Shown here piece by piece: positions 7,965 to 16,831 of a stretch of DNA of 36,552 bases. Numbering within the stretch: the first letter of the stretch is position 1; each line of letters opens with the position of its first letter. Origin of the DNA: Pseudomonadota bacterium. Lineage in GTDB: Bacteria; Bdellovibrionota; UBA2428. Location of the stretch: NCBI GenBank assembly GCA_018001635.1, contig JAGNHS010000031.1:1-36552 (forward strand), written 5' to 3'. Under the pieces are notes generated by a model that saw only the letters and a list, made by a program, of their open reading frames with translations, did no database searches and was not told the origin of the DNA. Made by a program: the position numbers and the translations under genes.

Positions 7965-9767
7965 TTAAAGATAGGCTTTTTCAAGTTGTAAGATTTGGTC
8001 AGATAAACTTCGGGCATCTACAGGAGTTCCATCGTAATGTCTTACGGAGATTAGTTTATCAGTGTATTGGCCTTCTTTGAGGTGCCATTGTAAAAGACCG
8101 TGCATTTGAGAGTCACGATTTTGATCGATGACGTAAATGCGATCATGTTTTTTGACGAATTCTAAAACTTCGTCTGTGAAAGGAACGGCACGAATTCTCA
8201 TGTAGTCCGTTTTGACACCTTTGGCGCTCATTTGATCGCGGCATTCTTGCATGCAAAGATTTGTAGTGCCGTAAGCGATAATACCCACTTTACTTCCTGG
8301 AGCATCAACGACGGGCTTAGGTACAAATTTCTTGGCCGTATTCCATTTTCTTTCTAAACGATCGATGTTGTTTTTCCAGTCATCAGCTTTTTCAGAGTAA
8401 GTGGCGTACACAGTATGACCAGTTCCTCTAGTGAAATAAGCCGCTCTTTCATGATCGGTGCCAGGAAGGGTGCGATAAGGTATGGCATCTCCATCGATAT
8501 CTTTGTAACGTCCCCAGTCCTTCATTTTTTCTAATTTTTCTGCATCCAAGACTTTACCTCGTTTGTAGGGCTCAGTTGGATAGGGAAGGGTAGAGCAGTT
8601 CCAAATGTTCATACCGATGTCGAGATCCATAAGAACAAAAATCAAAGTTTGAATTTCTTCAGCGAGGTCGAAACTCATACGAGTGAAATCGTAACACTCT
8701 TCGGGAGTGCCTGGTATGAGAGTGACGTGTTTAGTGTCGCCATGAGAGAGAGTCACACAGCTTATGAGATCGCCTTGATTGGTTCTTGTTGGAAGACCTG
8801 TAGAAGGTCCCATTCGCGCAACGTTCACAATCACTGCAGGTATTTCTGCAAAATAAGAAAGTCCGGCAAATTCGCCCATTAAAGAAACCCCTGGACCAGA
8901 GGTCGCTGTCATAGCTCGTGCGCCAGCCCAACCTGCGCCAATGACCATACCTAATGATGCAATTTCATCTTCAGCTTGTACGTGAGCAAAGCGAGCGGTG
9001 CCATCTTGATTGTGTCGATATTTTTCGAAATAAGAGATGAGACTTTCGCAAACAGACGAAGAAGGCGTAATGGGGTACCAAGCTAGAACCGTACAGCCTC
9101 CCATATAGGCACCGAGCGCTGCAAGATTATTGCCGTCTGTTAAGAAAAGATCTTTGTTATCGTTCATTTTCTCAATAGAGTAGTTGTCTTTCTTTTGAAG
9201 ATTATCTTTGGCATATTCATAACCAATTTTGAAAGCATCTATATTACTGTCGATAGCTTTAGGTTTAGAAGCAAAAGTGCTTTTGATTACACTTTCTACA
9301 GTTTCAACATCGATATTGAGAAGTTGAGCTAGGACTCCAACGTATAAAACGTTGACCAAGAGTTTGCGAAGTTTGATGTCTTTAACTTTGTCGCGAGCTA
9401 AACTTGTAAAAGGGACGGCATAGAATGTGACATCAGAACGAGATGGAACGAAATTTTTTGGAAGTATATCGGTGTTATAAACAACAACGCCACCGGCTTG
9501 TACGGATTTGATATCGTCAATGAGGGTGTCGGCATTCATGCAAACAACCCAATCGAGTTCTTTTTTGCGTGCGCGATAACCTTGTTTGCTAATTCTTATG
9601 GTGTACCAAGTGGGAAGTCCTTGGATGTTCGAGGGGAAGATATTTTTGGGACCGACGGGAACTCCCATTCTAAAAATGGCTTTAGTGATGATGTTGTTAG
9701 CGCTTTGGCTACCCGAACCATTCACAGTTGCAAATTGAATGGACATGTCGTTGATAATTTTACTCAT
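7965..9767 (-). CDS. korA: 2-oxoacid:ferredoxin oxidoreductase, fused gamma-alpha subunit
   Basis: 600 residues. The N-terminal ~185 form the gamma domain (FATVNGSGSQSANNIITKAI). The alpha pyrimidine-binding domain then begins at DGNNLAALGAYMGGC, with YPITPSSS and the conserved ATSGPGVSLMGE, followed by RMGPSTGLPTRTNQGD; the C-terminal CoA-binding-type domain has KVGIIAYGTT. The gamma-alpha fusion is normal for two-subunit KorAB enzymes. The start has a good ribosome binding site (AAGGAG). It is the first gene of korA-korB-rnr and divergent from surE. A ferredoxin-linked enzyme here points to a low-potential route for 2-oxoacid oxidation instead of, or beside, the NAD-linked dehydrogenase. 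Confidence 0.9.
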   Translation of the reverse strand: MSKIINDMSIQFATVNGSGSQSANNIITKAIFRMGVPVGPKNIFPSNIQGLPTWYTIRISKQGYRARKKELDWVVCMNADTLIDDIKSVQAGGVVVYNTDILPKNFVPSRSDVTFYAVPFTSLARDKVKDIKLRKLLVNVLYVGVLAQLLNIDVETVESVIKSTFASKPKAIDSNIDAFKIGYEYAKDNLQKKDNYSIEKMNDNKDLFLTDGNNLAALGAYMGGCTVLAWYPITPSSSVCESLISYFEKYRHNQDGTARFAHVQAEDEIASLGMVIGAGWAGARAMTATSGPGVSLMGEFAGLSYFAEIPAVIVNVARMGPSTGLPTRTNQGDLISCVTLSHGDTKHVTLIPGTPEECYDFTRMSFDLAEEIQTLIFVLMDLDIGMNIWNCSTLPYPTEPYKRGKVLDAEKLEKMKDWGRYKDIDGDAIPYRTLPGTDHERAAYFTRGTGHTVYATYSEKADDWKNNIDRLERKWNTAKKFVPKPVVDAPGSKVGIIAYGTTNLCMQECRDQMSAKGVKTDYMRIRAVPFTDEVLEFVKKHDRIYVIDQNRDSQMHGLLQWHLKEGQYTDKLISVRHYDGTPVDARSLSDQILQLEKAYL

Positions 9768-9831
9768 GATTTAGCTACATCTCCTTCAGATCAGTTCACT
9801 TATTTTTAACACAAGTTCTCCCATGATTCTT

Positions 9832-9862
9832 TGCTGAAAGATTAAAATTTCAGCATTTTTTT
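9832..9862 (+). terminator. Intrinsic terminator-like hairpin in the surE leader
   Basis: TGCTGAAA (9832-9839) and TTTCAGCA (9848-9855) are perfect 8 bp arms with an 8-base loop, followed by seven T. This is a rho-independent terminator shape on the + strand, 40 bases before surE, yet no + strand gene precedes it for 5 kb. It may be a leader attenuator, the end of a short RNA, or a stop for antisense transcription from korA. Confidence 0.6.
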
Positions 9863-9902
9863 ACTTTCAACTCTGGAGCTATGCGCCTAAGATAAACTGA
9901 TT

Positions 9903-10697
9903 ATGACTCGACGAAGACCTGAAGTTCTTATCTCGAATGATGATGGTATCAAAAGCCCCGGAATTCAATTGTTGGCGAAGGCTATCAGCCGATTCGCAAA
10001 TGTCACAGTTGTGGCTCCTGAAAAAGAGCAATCCGCTATGGGACATGCACTCACTTTGCATAAGCCTGTAAGGCTTTATCACTACGCAAAAAAGGGGATG
10101 GCGGATCAATGGGCTGTGAGCGGAACTCCTGCCGATTGTGTATTTATGGGCATCCGTCATTTGATGAAAAAAAAGCCTGATTTGATTGTCTCGGGAGTGA
10201 ATCGAGGAGCCAATTTAGGAAATGATATTTTTTACTCAGGAACTGTGGCTGCAGCTCGTGAGGGGGCTTTGTTGGGGATTCCCGCCATGGCAACCTCGTT
10301 GATGATTTCTCATGACCCCATGGAAGCGCATGGTAAGGTTTATTTTGAAGATGCGGCGCAGTATATGGCTCATCTTGCTAAACAAGTTCTTAAAAATGGA
10401 ATGCCCCCAGGTTGTATGTTCAACGTGAACTATCCCAATCTTCCAAAAAATAAAATCAAGGGTGCAAGAGCCTCTACACAGGGTTCTCGATATTATTCTA
10501 ATAAAGCGGCTCGAAGATTGGATCCTAGAGGAAAAGCGTATTTTTGGTTGGGTGGTCAATACACTGGTTTCAAAGCCATTGAAGGTTCCGATTGTATGCT
10601 TATTGACCAAGGTTATATTTCCATTACACCATGTAGGTTAGATGTTACGCAGTACGAAAGTTTGGAAACGCTTTCTCGCTGGAAGTTGCTTCCTTAG
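9903..10697 (+). CDS. surE: 5'/3'-nucleotidase SurE
   Basis: 264 residues. The N-terminal VLISNDDGIKSPGI carries the metal-binding Asp pair (SNDDG), followed by VVAPEKEQSAMGHALT and the SGVNRGANLGNDIFYSGTVAAAREG signature. SurE dephosphorylates nucleoside 5'- and 3'-monophosphates (and sometimes polyphosphate) in the cytoplasm and is linked to stationary-phase survival. The gene is divergent from korA and preceded by a terminator-like hairpin. Its 3' end overlaps the start of the M23 lipoprotein gene by 56 bases, matching the frequent surE-pcm-nlpD neighbourhood; pcm is absent here. Confidence 0.95.
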   Translation: MTRRRPEVLISNDDGIKSPGIQLLAKAISRFANVTVVAPEKEQSAMGHALTLHKPVRLYHYAKKGMADQWAVSGTPADCVFMGIRHLMKKKPDLIVSGVNRGANLGNDIFYSGTVAAAREGALLGIPAMATSLMISHDPMEAHGKVYFEDAAQYMAHLAKQVLKNGMPPGCMFNVNYPNLPKNKIKGARASTQGSRYYSNKAARRLDPRGKAYFWLGGQYTGFKAIEGSDCMLIDQGYISITPCRLDVTQYESLETLSRWKLLP

Positions 10698-11163
10698 CGT
10701 TTTACTGAGTTGTACGACTTCACGGTCGCGACATTCTGTTGAAAGTCCTTCTCCTCAAGAAGTATTTCAAAACGATAAAATCGTTTTTCTTTGGCCTGTG
10801 AAAAATCCAAGAGTCCTAAATTTTTATGGTTGGCGCGGAAAAAGACGAATGCATGATGGAATCGATATAAAAGCACAAACTGGGGATCCCATTTTGGCCT
10901 CTGAAACAGGTCGAGTCGTTCACGCGGATTGGATTAGGGGATACGGTCGTTGTGTGATTTTATCTCATGGAAATGCTTGGTATTCTTTATATGCACATCT
11001 CTCCAAAATAAAAGTTAAACAAGGATTTATAGTCCCGCAACAGGCCGTAGTTGGGCTCGCAGGTCGTTCGGGAAATGCTTCGGGAACGCATTTGCATTTT
11101 GAGATCAGAAAAAACGCCGATCCCTTAGATCCCATGCTCTTTCTTCCTAAAGAGATGCCCTGA
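10642..11163 (+). CDS. M23 (LytM) family peptidoglycan peptidase lipoprotein
   Basis: 173 residues. The start lies inside surE in another frame. The leader KRFLAGSCFLSVLLSC ends in a lipobox-like LLSC, so a lipid-anchored envelope protein is likely. The M23 domain is complete: MHDGIDI (first zinc ligands, HxxxD), the LSHGNAWYSLYAHLS segment and GTHLHFEIR (HxH). That predicts an active D,D-endopeptidase cutting peptide cross-links. It is a minimal NlpD/EnvC-like protein without LysM, and its place after surE recalls nlpD. If the start were later, the lipobox would be lost, which favours the start given. Confidence 0.82.
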   Translation: MLRSTKVWKRFLAGSCFLSVLLSCTTSRSRHSVESPSPQEVFQNDKIVFLWPVKNPRVLNFYGWRGKRRMHDGIDIKAQTGDPILASETGRVVHADWIRGYGRCVILSHGNAWYSLYAHLSKIKVKQGFIVPQQAVVGLAGRSGNASGTHLHFEIRKNADPLDPMLFLPKEMP

Positions 11164-11232
11164 CACATCTAGTTGTTCTTCGGTGCTTATAAGGCTTGCC
11201 AAACTCAAAGGGCAGGTTCATTATCTTCGCTC

Positions 11233-11787
11233 ATGAGCTCTTTTGAACACGAAGATTTTACTGAAGCTAAAGAAAAAATACGCGAAATTCCGGATTTCCC
11301 ACGTCAGGGGATTCGATACAAAGATATCACTCCCGTGCTTCAAGATGGGCGCTTATTTGCTCGTATTGTAGAGCGAATGGTCAAGCAATTTTACGACAAA
11401 AGAGTGGACTATGTTATTTCTCCTGAGTGTCGAGGCTTTGTTTTGGGTTCGGCCGTTGCGATTCGTTTAGGCGCCGGATTCATTCCCGCTCGTAAAAAGG
11501 GAAGACTCCCTTTTAAAACTATAAAGGTTACTTATAACTCCGATTATCCTGATGTGAGTAAAGAAGAAAACGTTTTGTTTATTCACGAAGATGCTCTTCG
11601 TAAGGGCAATCGAATTTTGATTATCGACGACATGTTGTCTTCAGGTGGAACTATTCGCGCTTGTAAAAACTTAGTTGAAACTCTTGGCGGCGAAGTTGTT
11701 GGCGCTGGTGTTATGGTCGATTTAGGCGATGCTCGCTCAAAAGATATTTTACAAGATTTAAGCGTTTACAGCTGCGTTCGTTTTTAG
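11233..11787 (+). CDS. apt: Adenine phosphoribosyltransferase
   Basis: 184 residues from the ATG at 11233, matching the usual Apt length (E. coli 183). The open frame reaches back to a TTG at 11173 but those 20 residues are not family-like. Seen: IPDFPRQGIRYKDITPVL, ISPECRGFVLGSAVA, ARKKGRLP and the PRPP-binding loop ILIIDDMLSSGGTI. The enzyme salvages adenine to AMP with PRPP in the cytoplasm. It lies 69 bases after the M23 gene, on the same strand, and ends one base before the convergent gene at 11789. Placement after the nucleotidase SurE makes a small purine-related group. Confidence 0.92.
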   Translation: MSSFEHEDFTEAKEKIREIPDFPRQGIRYKDITPVLQDGRLFARIVERMVKQFYDKRVDYVISPECRGFVLGSAVAIRLGAGFIPARKKGRLPFKTIKVTYNSDYPDVSKEENVLFIHEDALRKGNRILIIDDMLSSGGTIRACKNLVETLGGEVVGAGVMVDLGDARSKDILQDLSVYSCVRF

Positions 11788-11788
11788 A

Positions 11789-12085
11789 TTAGAGGACTTC
11801 AATAATTGTTGGGTCGTGGGGATTTTGTTTAATTTTATATTCCCCAATTTTTTCACTTTTTAAAGTTTTAGAAATTGTAGGGTCAATTTGTCGTTGTTCT
11901 TGAGTTCTTTTCCAGGCCACTAATAAACTACGAGCACTCATTAAAATTAAAAACGTAGCAATGATGATTGGAAAACTCAAAAAAAGCCCAATCAACAAAA
12001 TAAACATAAAAATTGCCCCAATGGGGCCAACTCTAAAAACTCTAATCACGGGGGCTAAGATAGCAGATTTGTGTGAATTTTTCAT
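11789..12085 (-). CDS. Small membrane protein of unknown function
   Basis: 98 residues. A basic N-terminus is followed by a long hydrophobic region (about residues 18-50, GPIGAIFMFILLIGLFLSF and the next ~15), room for one long or two short membrane spans, then a charged C-terminal tail ending NPHDPTIIEVL. No family is recognised. It converges with apt (stops one base apart) and is divergent from the lipase gene. Confidence 0.55.
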   Translation of the reverse strand: MKNSHKSAILAPVIRVFRVGPIGAIFMFILLIGLFLSFPIIIATFLILMSARSLLVAWKRTQEQRQIDPTISKTLKSEKIGEYKIKQNPHDPTIIEVL

Positions 12086-12181
12086 GAGATTATGAAGTTC
12101 TTACGGCTTTCAGGATTGGCCTCCTAAGTCACCAATTATCTTGTCTTTTAAGTTGCTCCTAGATTAGAAGGGGCCTCCTCA

Positions 12182-13459
12182 ATGAAGACTTTAAAAATCC
12201 TATTATTCTTTTCTTCAATTTCTATTTGTGTGGCAGAGGGTTTTGATCCTTCAAAGCCTTTAAGAATTCTCCCGTTGGGGCAGCCAGAATGCTTAAATGT
12301 TTATAATGATGAGCTTAAAGAAAGTGGCGACTCTATAACTGATAATCCTCAGATCGATGAAAATTTACCAACACTTTTAGGCCGTTTAAAAAAAATATTA
12401 AATAAAGGACGCCAACTCAAACTTCATCGTTCTTCAATTGATCTTTCAAAATTAATTTATGATTTGCCCGATTTAGAAACGGCCAATTCGCCAGAAGAAT
12501 TTATTAAGCAATATGATAATTTTTATGCGCAAACACCAGCCGGCTATAGAGTTTACTTTGTTTCTTCAGATCCTAGATACGGATTAAAATATGTTGTGTG
12601 GTCGCCTCTTCAAGACGGTCCTGAGAGTCCTTGGTTGTTGTCTATTGCAGGCACACAAACATTGAAAGATTGGGTTGCGGATACGGATTTAGGTCGAAAG
12701 CAACTCGATAGATTGTCTCAACTTTTTAGTCGTTGTTTATTTAGAGATGCCAATGACAAATTTATTTTTGACCGAAAATTATTAATTATGGGGCACAGTC
12801 TGGGTGGAGGCTTAGCTCAAGCATTAGGCTATGAAGTTCAACGGAGACTTTTAATGCAAATGCCAGAGGGGACTCTGAGTCCTATTGAAGTCGTTACTTG
12901 GAATGCTTTTGGTGCACAACATCTTGTTGAAAGAGTGCAAAAATATCAACCTGAAATTATTGAGGGAGTGAGATTCACAAATTACTTCGTTGAGGGCGAT
13001 CTTGTTTCAAAAGTTGGTTTGCATATAGGAAAAACTTTTAGGGTCCAAGCAGTGCCTAGCTTTACAAAGGAAAAACTAGGTTTTGTAAAAGCCCATAAAA
13101 TGATTACGATTCTTGAAATGGTAGGCACGGATCCGTATCAGTTAGAAAAGGCTGAAGAACTCAAGCCTCCTTTTTTAAACAAAATCACCTACCTTTCCAA
13201 ATTGGGCGTGCTTTTTACTGGATTACCCGCAGTTAAATATTCTATCAAAAGACACGATATTACAGACATGATTGCAGGTTCCGCAGAGCTGGCTGCCAAT
13301 CGAAAATTTACGGATTCATCTTCGCGGCAACTTATGGCTTATATTAAACAGCTTTCTTTGTCTCATCGCGATTTCTTTATGCGCGATGGTCATAAACTAT
13401 TTGCAGACGATTTAATGACTCGAATATCACGTGCGGAAAAAAGCTTTTATAAACAGTAA
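12182..13459 (+). CDS. Exported class 3 lipase-like alpha/beta hydrolase
   Basis: 425 residues with a signal peptide (MKTLKILLFFSSISICVAEG). The region LLSIAGTQTLKDWVADTDL followed by LLIMGHSLGGGLAQALGYE is the class 3 lipase pattern: an oxyanion-side 'aGT..l.DW..D' strand and the GxSxG nucleophile elbow (GHSLGG). Asp in YFVEGDLVSKVG and His in VKAHKM are candidates for the rest of the triad. It probably hydrolyses an ester of a lipid in the periplasm or outside the cell; in a predatory bacterium, prey lipids are one possible target, which is inference. It stands alone, 77 bases before murJ. Confidence 0.75.
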   Translation: MKTLKILLFFSSISICVAEGFDPSKPLRILPLGQPECLNVYNDELKESGDSITDNPQIDENLPTLLGRLKKILNKGRQLKLHRSSIDLSKLIYDLPDLETANSPEEFIKQYDNFYAQTPAGYRVYFVSSDPRYGLKYVVWSPLQDGPESPWLLSIAGTQTLKDWVADTDLGRKQLDRLSQLFSRCLFRDANDKFIFDRKLLIMGHSLGGGLAQALGYEVQRRLLMQMPEGTLSPIEVVTWNAFGAQHLVERVQKYQPEIIEGVRFTNYFVEGDLVSKVGLHIGKTFRVQAVPSFTKEKLGFVKAHKMITILEMVGTDPYQLEKAEELKPPFLNKITYLSKLGVLFTGLPAVKYSIKRHDITDMIAGSAELAANRKFTDSSSRQLMAYIKQLSLSHRDFFMRDGHKLFADDLMTRISRAEKSFYKQ

Positions 13460-13536
13460 AAAATAACTAATGTTTTAGCGTTTTAGGGCTGTCCATTTTC
13501 AATGAATAGAAATAGGGTTTTCATTGAGTCATAAAT

Positions 13537-15132
13537 ATGGGAATAGCGAAAAAATCTGGTTTAAGTGCTTTAGCTATCTTTTTGAGTAGAATTCTGGGTC
13601 TTCTTAGAGAGCAGGCTTTTGCTTCATTGTTTGGTGCTGGATTTTTTAGCGACGCCTTTTTAGTGGCTTTTAGAATTCCAAATTTATTTCGAGATCTTTT
13701 TGCCGAAGGAGCCTTAAGTTCTTCTTTTGTTTCAGTACTATCAAAAGAAGATTCCTTAAAAAAACAAAAGGATTTATCGAATGATTTATTTCTTGCACTA
13801 TTTTGGATTTTAATAATGGTCATGGCAGTTATGTTTTTCATGGCTCCTGATTTTGTGAACCTATTAGCCTCAAATTTTAAAAATCACATTGGAAAATTTG
13901 AAATCACGCTTCATTTAACCTACTGGCTTTTACCGACACTCTTATTTTCTTCCTTAGCCGCATTTTCTATGGGAATACTAAACACTCAAGGGTCTTTTTT
14001 TATTCCCTCATTAAGCCCAGCTTTTTTTAATATTGGAAGTGTATTGTTGGGGGCCTCCTCGGCATTTTATTGTTTAAACAAAGGAGAGGCACGACTTGCC
14101 ATAGTTTTTTTTGCGATAGGTACTATGGTGGGCTCTTTTCTACAGTGGGCTATACAATGGCCCAGTCTCATTAAAAAGGGCTTTTCTCCTCTGAACTCTA
14201 TAAAAAATCTTTTAAAGTATGCTCAAGTTTTGAAATCTTTTAAAAACCCTAAAGTCTATAAAATTTTCATTCTTATATTGCCGGCAGTTCTTAGTGTGGC
14301 TTTTGTGCAAATAAGTATTTTTATTAACACTAGTTTTGCGAGTGGCCTTGAAGAGGGTTCGGTGAGTTGGCTCAATTATGCTTACAGAATTCTTCATTTT
14401 CCCATGGGATTGTTTGGTGTGGCCATATCTCTTGCAAGTTTACCCGGACTTTCAAAATTAAGTTTTGATCCCAAAGCTTTTCAAGAAAGTTTAGCCAGTT
14501 CATTAAGAATGAGTTTGATACTCGCTTGGGGTTCTGCCATGGGATTGATATTTTTTGGAAGAGTGATTGTCGCTCTTATATTTCAGCATGGAAGTTTCGA
14601 TCCAATAGACACCTATGAAACGAGCCAAGCCTTGGCGGCCTATGGCGTGGGATTAATCGCTTTTAATTTAAATAAAGTTTTACTGAGTGCCTATTATGCT
14701 TTGGAAAGTGTGTTGATTCCATCTGTAGCTGCAGTTTTTTCATTAGTAATAAATTTCTATTTGGCTAAAGTACTTTCGGAATTATTGGGGCACTCTGGTT
14801 TGGCTTTGTGTGTATCTATTGCGGGAATCTCTAAGCTTTTTTTTATGTTAGCTTTTTTGTGGAAAAAATCTTTCTTAAAAATGAATTATAGGATTCTTGG
14901 ATTGTTTCTTGTTCTAATTATGGCTTCATTGCCTATGTTATTGTCTCATTTTATGGGTTTAGAGGATTGGCTTTTTGAAATTTTAAGAACTCAGGGAAAA
15001 ACTTGTTTTATCCCGATGGTTTTAATGTTTTTGGGCGTGTTGGGAATAAGCTATCTTGTTATTGTTTCTGCATTCACCCCTGAGGGGCGAATTCTTATCA
15101 AGAAAATTTCATTTTTTAAGAAATCTGGATGA
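13537..15132 (+). CDS. murJ: Lipid II flippase MurJ (MviN family)
   Basis: 531 residues, polytopic with roughly 14 hydrophobic segments. The N-terminus has the MVF-family signature: LSRILGLLREQ, FFSDAFLVAFRIPNLFRDLFAEGALSSSFV. MurJ moves lipid II across the inner membrane for peptidoglycan synthesis. Family length (about 510-530) fits. The coding end overlaps the photolyase start (ATGA), so the two genes are probably translated together. Confidence 0.95.
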   Translation: MGIAKKSGLSALAIFLSRILGLLREQAFASLFGAGFFSDAFLVAFRIPNLFRDLFAEGALSSSFVSVLSKEDSLKKQKDLSNDLFLALFWILIMVMAVMFFMAPDFVNLLASNFKNHIGKFEITLHLTYWLLPTLLFSSLAAFSMGILNTQGSFFIPSLSPAFFNIGSVLLGASSAFYCLNKGEARLAIVFFAIGTMVGSFLQWAIQWPSLIKKGFSPLNSIKNLLKYAQVLKSFKNPKVYKIFILILPAVLSVAFVQISIFINTSFASGLEEGSVSWLNYAYRILHFPMGLFGVAISLASLPGLSKLSFDPKAFQESLASSLRMSLILAWGSAMGLIFFGRVIVALIFQHGSFDPIDTYETSQALAAYGVGLIAFNLNKVLLSAYYALESVLIPSVAAVFSLVINFYLAKVLSELLGHSGLALCVSIAGISKLFFMLAFLWKKSFLKMNYRILGLFLVLIMASLPMLLSHFMGLEDWLFEILRTQGKTCFIPMVLMFLGVLGISYLVIVSAFTPEGRILIKKISFFKKSG

Positions 15133-16589
15133 GCTATGAGACTATGAAAAAAAGCGCAAATTTAATTTGGTTTCGACAAGATTTAAGAGTTCAAGATAAT
15201 CCAGCCTTAAATCATGCAATAGAAGACGGAGCCCCTCTCATAGCCATTTATTTGCACAATAAAGACGACAGCACTCAATGGGCCCTAGGTGAAGCTTCAA
15301 AGGTTTTTTTGAATGAGGCACTTCAGTCGCTTGAAAATTCTTTGTCTAATCTGGGTATTAAGCTTCAATTTATAGAGAGCCAAAATTATTTAAAATCAAT
15401 TCAATCTTTAACACGAGAATTAAATATAACTAAAGTTTTTTGGAATCGGCTTTATGAGCCAGATTTTGTTGAGCGCGATAAGTTGATTAAATCAAAATTA
15501 ACTGAAGCCAGTGTCGAGGTGCATACCTTTAAGGGGGCTCTTTTGTGGGAGCCCTGGGAGATTCTACAGGATTCTGGAAAGCCTTATCAGGTATTTACTC
15601 CATTTTATAAAAAGTGCTTAAAGGCCTCGTATCCAATTTTGCCTCTGACTTCGAAAAAAAAAGTTCATGGATTGAAAAGTGCATCGGCTCAGAATTTAGA
15701 AAGTTTTGAATTGCTATCTAAACTAAGTTGGGTAAAGACTTTAAAAAATCATTGGAATGTTTCTGAAAGTGATGCCTTTAAAATGCTTCATAATTTTATT
15801 GAAAAGAACTTATATGATTATGAGTCTCAAAGAAATAATCCTTCGATTATCGGAACTAGTAAAATGTCGCCCTTCCTTCATTTCGGAGTTATCAGCCCAA
15901 GGCAGATTTGGCATGAACTTCAAAAAGTTAAAAATTCGAAGGGTCGAGAAACGTATGAAAAGGAAATTGTTTGGCGAGAATTTGCCCATCATTTGATTTT
16001 TCATTTTCCTAAAACTCCTGACAATCCTTTACGAACGGAATTTGAGAATTTTCCCTGGGAGAAAAATAATAAAAACTTTAAATTGTGGACTCAAGGATTA
16101 ACAGGATTTCCCATTGTTGATGCGGGTATGCGAGAGCTTTGGGAAACGGGCTGGATGCACAATCGAGTGAGAATGATTGTAGCTTCATTTCTCATTAAGG
16201 ATTTACGAATACATTGGTTAAAGGGCGCGAAATGGTTTTGGGACACTTTAGTGGATGCCGATTTGGCGAGTAACACTTTAGGTTGGCAGTGGAGTGCGGG
16301 GTGCGGAGCTGATGCGGCTCCTTTTTTTAGGATTTTTAACCCGACTACACAGAGTGAGAAATTTGATCCGGAAGGACTCTATATTCGAAAATGGGTGCCA
16401 GAACTTAAAAATGTGCCCTCTAAATTCATACATGCACCCCATGAACTCAGCCCAATAGAGCAAAGAACATATAATTGTATTCTTGGAAAAGATTATCCAT
16501 TCCCAATTGTGGATCACAAGCTAGCACGCGAAGAAGCTTTGAAAGCTTTTAAAATCCTCAGCCGCTCTAAAAAACTTAGAAAGGATTAA
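15129..16589 (+). CDS. phr: Deoxyribodipyrimidine photolyase
   Basis: 486 residues (481 if the in-frame ATG at 15144 is used; MKKSANLIWFRQDLR looks like the family N-terminus, so either is possible). The N-terminal antenna domain has LIWFRQDLRVQDNPAL. The FAD-binding domain has FPIVDAGMRELWETGWMHNR, VASFLIKDL, WFWDTLVDADLASNTLGWQW and RIFNPTTQ. These are class I CPD photolyase features; the enzyme uses blue light to reverse UV pyrimidine dimers. It overlaps murJ by 4 bases and its stop abuts the inverted-repeat element at 16592. Confidence 0.92.
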   Translation: MSYETMKKSANLIWFRQDLRVQDNPALNHAIEDGAPLIAIYLHNKDDSTQWALGEASKVFLNEALQSLENSLSNLGIKLQFIESQNYLKSIQSLTRELNITKVFWNRLYEPDFVERDKLIKSKLTEASVEVHTFKGALLWEPWEILQDSGKPYQVFTPFYKKCLKASYPILPLTSKKKVHGLKSASAQNLESFELLSKLSWVKTLKNHWNVSESDAFKMLHNFIEKNLYDYESQRNNPSIIGTSKMSPFLHFGVISPRQIWHELQKVKNSKGRETYEKEIVWREFAHHLIFHFPKTPDNPLRTEFENFPWEKNNKNFKLWTQGLTGFPIVDAGMRELWETGWMHNRVRMIVASFLIKDLRIHWLKGAKWFWDTLVDADLASNTLGWQWSAGCGADAAPFFRIFNPTTQSEKFDPEGLYIRKWVPELKNVPSKFIHAPHELSPIEQRTYNCILGKDYPFPIVDHKLAREEALKAFKILSRSKKLRKD

Positions 16590-16591
16590 CT

Positions 16592-16822
16592 GTGCGACGT
16601 TAAGAGTGGTCGATTAGGTACATCAGTGTTAAAAAATATAAGAGAAGCTTGTGAATAGTTTAGCTCTTTTTGTATTTATGTTCTTTGGGCAATAGGTTTG
16701 GGTGGGGCATCTGGCTTTTAGAAGTTTAATACATGTTCTGCAATTGATAAGGTTTTAATATTATTAGGTTTATATTTAAAATATCTATTCGTAATCTGAA
16801 TTGACCACTCTTAACGTCGCAC
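16592..16822. mobile_element. MITE-like element with 20 bp terminal inverted repeats
   Basis: GTGCGACGTTAAGAGTGGTC at 16592-16611 reappears as an exact reverse complement at 16803-16822. The ~190 bases between are AT-rich with no convincing ORF. The element fills the whole gap between the convergent phr and DnaJ-domain genes. An 18-base match to the same repeat lies at 36386. A non-autonomous transposable element sharing ends with an insertion sequence is the simplest reading. No clear target-site duplication is seen. A paired terminator is a less likely alternative. Confidence 0.6.
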
Positions 16823-16831
16823 TGTGATTAG

